Shown piece after piece: positions 62,765 to 64,000 of a stretch of DNA of 64,000 nt (positions within the stretch are counted from its first letter, which is position 1; each line of letters begins with the position of its first letter). The stretch spans positions 279,037 through 343,036 of the forward strand of contig DHAE01000026.1 of NCBI GenBank assembly GCA_002397315.1, given 5' to 3'. This stretch comes from Comamonadaceae bacterium UBA4962. Lineage in GTDB: Bacteria; Pseudomonadota; Gammaproteobacteria; Burkholderiales; Burkholderiaceae_C. A program made the translations under genes and the position numbers. A model generated the notes under the pieces. It searched no databases, was not told the origin of the DNA, and saw nothing but the letters and a program-made list of their open reading frames with translations.

Positions 62765-63083
62765 GGGGTGCGGGGCCGCCGGGGCGCCGAGGCGCTCCAG
62801 GCAGGCAAAGCGCCAGTCTACGCCGGGGGCGGCGGACCGGCGCCTGCGCCCGCGCGCCGGATGCGGTCTGGCGCACGCTGCGGTGCATCTCATGCCACAA
62901 TAGCGCCTCAGCCGCCGGCTCCAGTGACCGGCGGCCTCAGCAACCTGCTGGGGACGAGGAAGCCGCCGCGCGGTGTTCCGGCTCCCATTCGTGAATCCCA
63001 TCTGCCTTTGACTGGACGCAGCCCTTCCCCCGGGCCCTGCGACAGGCCGATGCCTCCCGCGCCCGGAGAGGGCGCTTCCTTCA
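62765..63083. promoter_or_regulatory. Divergent intergenic region between atpC-like gene and rhlE
   Basis: These 319 bases contain no gene. On the plus strand an extended -10 candidate TGCCACAAT (62893-62901) would give rhlE a leader of about 180 bases, without a good -35. A short inverted repeat CCGCCGG...CCGGCGG near 62912-62934 lies just after it. Long leaders are common before cold-responsive RNA helicases, but nothing more specific is seen. Confidence 0.35.
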
Positions 63084-64000
63084 ATGACTTTTGACGAACT
63101 GAACCTGGCCCCGGCCATTCTGAAAGCCGTGCACGAGCAGGGCTACGAAACCCCGACTCCCATCCAGGCCCAGGCCATTCCCGCCGTCCTCGCGGGCCAC
63201 GACCTCCTCGCCGGCGCCCAGACCGGCACCGGCAAGACGGCGGCCTTCACGCTGCCCATGCTGCACCGCCTCTCGCAAGGCACGGCCCCCAAGAGCAAGT
63301 TCGGCGGCAAGGGCGTGCGCGCGCTGGTGCTGACCCCCACGCGCGAACTCGCCGCCCAGGTCGAGGAATCCGTCCGCCAGTACGGCAAGTACCTCGACAT
63401 CCACTCCACCGTCGTCTTCGGCGGCGTGGGCATGAACCCGCAGATCGACCGCATCAAGCGCGGCGTCGACGTGCTGGTGGCCACCCCCGGCCGCCTGCTG
63501 GACCTGCAGCAGCAGGGTTTCCTCGATCTGTCCACCGTCGAGATCCTGGTGCTGGACGAAGCCGACCGCATGCTCGACATGGGCTTCATCCACGACGTGA
63601 AGAAGATCCTCGCGCTGATGTCGCGCGACAAGCAGAGCCTGCTGTTCTCCGCCACCTTCAGCGACGAGATCCGCGAACTGGCCGGCACGCTGCTCAAGAA
63701 CCCGCAGAGCATCCAGGTCACGCCGCGCAACACCACGGTGCAGCGCATCACGCAGGTGATCCACCCCGTGGGCCGCGGCAAGAAGAAGCAGGTGCTGCTG
63801 CACATCATCCAGGAACACAACTGGAGCCAGGTGCTGGTGTTCACGCGCACCAAGTTCGGCGCCAACAACGTGGCCGAATTCCTCACGAAGAACGGCGTCA
63901 ACGCGATGGCGCTGCACGGCAACAAGAGCCAGAGCGCCCGCACGCAGGCCCTGGCCGGCTTCAAGAGCGGCGACATCCGCGCCCTGGTGGCCACCGACAT
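63084..64000 (+). CDS. rhlE: DEAD-box RNA helicase RhlE, N-terminal part (3' end outside window)
   Basis: The first 305 codons of a DEAD-box helicase. Motifs in order: the Q motif (GYETPTPIQAQAIP), motif I AQTGTGKT, PTRELAAQV, TPGRLLD, DEAD box VLDEADRMLDMGF and SATFSDEI. The second RecA domain begins with HIIQEHNWSQVLVFTRTK and LHGNKSQSART, and the window ends at LVATD. It unwinds RNA in ribosome assembly and turnover. The frame is still open at base 64000. Confidence 0.95.
   Translation, partial: MTFDELNLAPAILKAVHEQGYETPTPIQAQAIPAVLAGHDLLAGAQTGTGKTAAFTLPMLHRLSQGTAPKSKFGGKGVRALVLTPTRELAAQVEESVRQYGKYLDIHSTVVFGGVGMNPQIDRIKRGVDVLVATPGRLLDLQQQGFLDLSTVEILVLDEADRMLDMGFIHDVKKILALMSRDKQSLLFSATFSDEIRELAGTLLKNPQSIQVTPRNTTVQRITQVIHPVGRGKKKQVLLHIIQEHNWSQVLVFTRTKFGANNVAEFLTKNGVNAMALHGNKSQSARTQALAGFKSGDIRALVATD

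Overview
The window is about two-thirds G+C, densely coded, and typical of a betaproteobacterium of the order Burkholderiales. The gene order rpsB-tsf-pyrH-frr-uppS-cdsA-dxr-rseP-bamA-skp-lpxD-fabZ-lpxA-lpxB-rnhB, the several Bug/TctC-type solute-binding proteins and the DUF1631 protein point to the Comamonadaceae, most likely an Acidovorax/Paracidovorax relative. This placement is an inference from gene content; no database search was possible. No CRISPR array, rRNA operon, integrase or intact insertion sequence was seen.

Layout. 1-1930: the end of pepN, then fbp and a self-contained tRNA-Thr unit with its own promoter and terminator. 1951-6834: a LysR regulator divergent from an acyl-CoA dehydrogenase, a Bug-family binding protein and a CoA-transferase, which together look like a small acyl-CoA catabolic operon. 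6976-22360 (minus strand): the large conserved translation and envelope block, covering ribosomal protein S2, EF-Ts, UMP kinase, ribosome recycling, isoprenoid and phospholipid precursors, the BAM assembly protein, its chaperone and lipid A synthesis. 22685-25966: a D-amino-acid dehydrogenase-like oxidoreductase, the NAD(P)HX repair enzyme and a small exported peptide. 25983-29040 (minus strand): an MCE-type lipid-transport set (lipoprotein, MCE protein, permease) coupled to a MerR metal sensor, divergent from a Cd/Pb/Zn P-type ATPase. 31370-45583: a 14-kb catabolic cluster with a LysR regulator, TcuA/TcuB-like oxidation enzymes, a complete branched-chain-amino-acid-type ABC importer, an amidohydrolase, a second Bug protein, an aldehyde dehydrogenase and a hydroxyisobutyrate-dehydrogenase-like enzyme. 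46468-51287: a periplasmic copper-handling cluster. 51288-53920: a lower-GC stretch with an AraC regulator, gene remnants and a small membrane protein. 53921-56367: a P1-family peptidase coupled to a TAXI-type binding protein. 56546-57996: a 26-codon peptide gene followed by a cytochrome P450. 58109-64000: DUF1631, ettA, an orphan ATP-synthase-epsilon-like gene and the start of rhlE.

The most interesting item is the pair at 56546-57996. The tiny gene has a good ribosome-binding site, encodes a basic amphipathic peptide and ends in Arg-Tyr-Ile-Tyr. A strong hairpin separates it from a P450 whose I-helix lacks the usual Thr. This is the architecture of P450-crosslinked RiPPs, in which aromatic residues at the C-terminus of a very short precursor are joined by a P450 (biarylitides, cittilins, tryptorubin-type atropopeptides). 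The assignment is an inference, but a specific and testable one. Secondary points of interest are the metal-sensor/MCE operon, the hybrid tcu/ABC catabolic cluster, and a DUF4345 gene broken by a frameshift and an apparent internal deletion.
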